From Anthonomus grandis grandis (Eukaryota; Arthropoda; Insecta; Coleoptera; Curculionidae), in the NCBI RefSeq assembly GCF_022605725.1, contig NC_065549.1:42361690-42425689 (forward strand): a DNA stretch of 64,000 nt, given 5' to 3'. Below are positions 62,300 to 64,000 of the stretch, piece after piece. Below the pieces are notes generated by a model. It saw nothing but the letters and a program-made list of their open reading frames with translations, made no database searches and was not told the origin of the DNA. Position 1 is the stretch's first letter. The number at the start of each line of letters is the position of its first letter. The translations under genes were made by a program, and so were the position numbers.

Positions 62300-64000
62300 A
62301 TTTTTGGCCTCAAAAACGGACGTCGAAAACGACTTTTTTAGGATTTTCAAAGTGCTCTCATTCCCTTAGTTCTGCTCGGATCCTGTTATAACCCGGTGTT
62401 TTCGTAATCTAGGTGACCCAAATAAGACGCTGGTATACTTAGTTTGATTTCGACAAAAATCAATTTTTGGTGAAAAAATTCGATACGGGGGGGTATACCC
62501 GAAAAATGAAAAAACCCAAACTTTGAAGGTCGATATCTCGGCTTCTATGGGAGCTATCGGGAAAATTTTAACGGTTTTGTCTTAGTTTCGTCGTTATGAA
62601 TCCAACGAGACCACCCGCAAGGTCGTAGCTCTTACGATAGCCGAGATATGGCATTTTTGATGCTCATTTTTGGCCTCAAAAACGGACGTCGAAAACGACT
62701 TTTTCAGGATTTTCAAAGTGCTCTCATTCCCTTAGTTCTGCTCGGATCCTGTTATAACCCGGTGTTTTCGTAATCTAGGTGACCCAAATAAGACGCTGGT
62801 ATACTTAGTTTGATTTCGACAAAAATCAATTTTTGGTGAAAAAATTCGATACGGGGGGTATACCCGAAAAATGAAAAAACCCAAACTTTGAAGGTCGATA
62901 TCTCGGCTTCTATGGGAGCTATCGGGAAAATTTTAACGGTTTTGTCTTAGTTTCGTCGTTGTGAATCCAACGAGACCACCCGCAAGGTCCTAGCTTTTCT
63001 AATAGCTGAGATATGGCATTTTTGATGCCCATTTTTGGCCTCAAAAACGGACGTCGAAAACGACTTTTTCAGGATTTTCAAAGTGCTCTCATTCCCTTAG
63101 TTCTGCTCGGATCCTGTTATAACCCGGTGTTTTCGTAATCTAGGTGACCCAAATAAGACGCTGGTATACTTAGTTTGATTTCGACAAAAATCAATTTTTG
63201 GTGAAAAAATTCGATACGGGGGGGTATACCCGAAAAATGAAAAAACCCAAACTTTGAACGTCGATATCTCGGCTTCTATGGGAGCCATCGGGAAAATTTT
63301 AACGGTTTTGTCTTAGTTTCGTCGTTGTGAATCCAACGAGACCACCCGCAAGGTCGTAGCTCTTACGATAGCCGAGATATGGCATTTTTGATGCTCATTT
63401 TTGGCCTCAAAAACGGACGTCGAAAACGACTTTTTTAGGATTTTCAAAGTGCTCTCATTCCCTTAGTTCTGCTCGGATCCTGTTATAACCCGGTGTTTTC
63501 GTAATCTAGGTGACCCAAATAAGACGCTGGTATACTTAGTTTGATTTCGACAAAAATCAATTTTTGGTGAAAAAATTCGATACGGGGGGGTATACCCGAA
63601 AAATGAAAAAACCCAAACTTTGAAGGTCGATATCTCGGCTTCTATGGGAGCTATCGGGAAAATTTTAACGGTTTTGTCTTAGTTTCGTCGTTATGAATCC
63701 AACGAGACCACCCGCAAGGTCGTAGCTCTTACGATAGCCGAGATATGGCATTTTTGATGCTCATTTTTGGCCTCAAAAACGGACGTCGAAAACGACTTTT
63801 TCAGGATTTTCAAAGTGCTCTCATTCCCTTAGTTCTGCTCGGATCCTGTTATAACCCGGTGTTTTCGTAATCTAGGTGACCCAAATAAGACGCTGGTATA
63901 CTTAGTTTGATTTCGACAAAAATCAATTTTTGGTGAAAAAATTCGATACGGGGGGTATACCCGAAAAATGAAAAAACCCAAACTTTGAAGGTCGATATCT
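62300..64000 (+). repeat. Trimer repeat at the right edge (1097-bp offset)
   Basis: CGTTATGAATCC (near 62592 and 63689) and the six-G tract (62851 and about 63948) each recur 1097 bp apart, which is three monomers minus the one deleted G. The order of TTTTTTAGG, GATGCTCATT and CTCTTACGATAGCC markers also repeats. The repeat continues to, and probably past, the window edge. Confidence 0.8.
63743..64000 (+). repeat. Partial monomer cut by the window edge
   Basis: The last 258 bases start with ATATGGCATTTTTGATGC and stop in GGTCGATATCT, about two-thirds through a monomer. The array therefore extends beyond the right edge. The left edge falls at base 1 of the phase I chose and gives no sign of an array end either. 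Confidence 0.95.

Larger units (their letters stand above)
47654..63742 (+). repeat. Satellite block V: 44 monomers, right part of the array
   Basis: The block is 16089 bases, 15 short of 44 x 366. All 15 are accounted for: one base at 50540 (GAATCCACGAG), seven near 53205 (TTTTTCAGGAAGTGC), one G of the G7 tract at 53341, 57729 and 62851, and one A in AACCCAACTTTG near 54104, 54836, 55200 and 58859. From about 53.1 kb new variants dominate: TTTGAACGTCG, GATGCTCATTTTTG, ATCTCGTCTTC and GCCCATTATTGG (58273, 58640 and 61567). No gene or insertion is visible. Confidence 0.95.
1..64000 (+). repeat. 366-bp satellite DNA array spanning the whole window
   Basis: The window is a head-to-tail tandem array of one 366-bp monomer, all copies on the same strand. 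I phased it on the start ATATGGCATTTTTGATG (positions 1, 367, 733, 1099, 1465, 1831, 2197 and so on). There are 176 complete units and one 258-base partial unit. Copies usually differ at a handful of positions, so homogenisation is strong. A monomer runs in order: ATATGGC start, GTCGAAAACGAC hairpin, GGATCC (BamHI site, absent where TCGGATTTTG replaces it), GTTATAACCC, AAATAAGACGCTGG, A/T-rich tracts, G7 and GGGTATACCC, GATATC, TCGTTG...CAACGA hairpin, and a variable linker (GTCCTAGC or GTCGTAGC) that defines subclasses. Stop codons occur in every frame. Length 366 bp is close to two nucleosome repeats, which is common for satellites. A centromeric or pericentromeric location is inference. I do not recognise the family name. 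Confidence 0.98.

Noticed and set aside
1..64000. CRISPR array or bacterial repeat region
   Set aside because: The units are directly adjacent 366-bp copies with no unique spacers, no cas genes and no bacterial coding sequence.
1..64000. Membership of the Drosophila 1.688 (359-bp) satellite family
   Set aside because: Only the unit length is similar. From memory I could not align any extended stretch, so no assignment is made; a database alignment would settle it.

Overview
The window is one uninterrupted satellite DNA array. It has no recognisable protein-coding gene, no tRNA or rRNA gene and no CRISPR array. A 366-bp monomer (about 40% GC; 146 of 366 bases in the first copy) is repeated head to tail, always on the same strand, from the first base to the last. 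Counting from each ATATGGCATTTTTGATG-like start, I find 176 complete units plus a 258-base partial unit at the right edge: 171 full-length units (one carrying an insertion) and five units shortened to 194 bp. Every departure from the 366-bp phase can be assigned to a visible indel. Such an array is typical of eukaryotic constitutive heterochromatin, centromeric or pericentromeric. The host cannot be named from the sequence. The only hint is a 218-bp insertion whose ends (AGTT...AACT) and 4-bp target duplication fit a solo LTR of the insect gypsy/errantivirus kind, so an insect is a weak guess.

Layout. 1-10598: 29 monomers, including a 10-monomer (3660-bp) higher-order repeat (HOR) whose second copy starts at 3661, and four tandem dimers (732 bp) at 5475-8402. 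10599-11186: one monomer split by the 218-bp insertion (10751-10968, target duplication CGCT). 11187-22166: 30 monomers with no net indel, carrying 4026-bp, 2196-bp and 1098-bp HOR relationships. 22167-24748, 37924-40140 and 47460-47653: places where a 194-bp deleted monomer recurs, twice as a 2023-bp six-unit HOR. 24749-37923: 36 monomers with a 5856-bp HOR relationship. 40141-47459: 20 monomers. 47654-63742: 44 monomers; from about 53.1 kb they carry a new set of diagnostic variants (TTGAACGTCG, GATGCTCATT) and slightly more small indels.

History and interpretation. The same rare variants recur at fixed multiples of 366 bp (offsets 732, 1098, 2023, 2196, 3660, 4026, 5856, 10634 and 15392). 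The array therefore grew by repeated duplication of blocks from two to about a dozen monomers, through unequal exchange or replication-based copying, not monomer by monomer. Each monomer carries conserved short palindromes: GTCG-AAAA-CGAC, a G7 tract running into GGGTATACCC, TCGTTG-6-CAACGA, and in one subclass a 15-bp inverted repeat with a 12-base bulge. These are the best candidates for structural or protein-binding function. The few open reading frames of about 60 codons are chance products of single mutations inside the satellite and are not called as genes.
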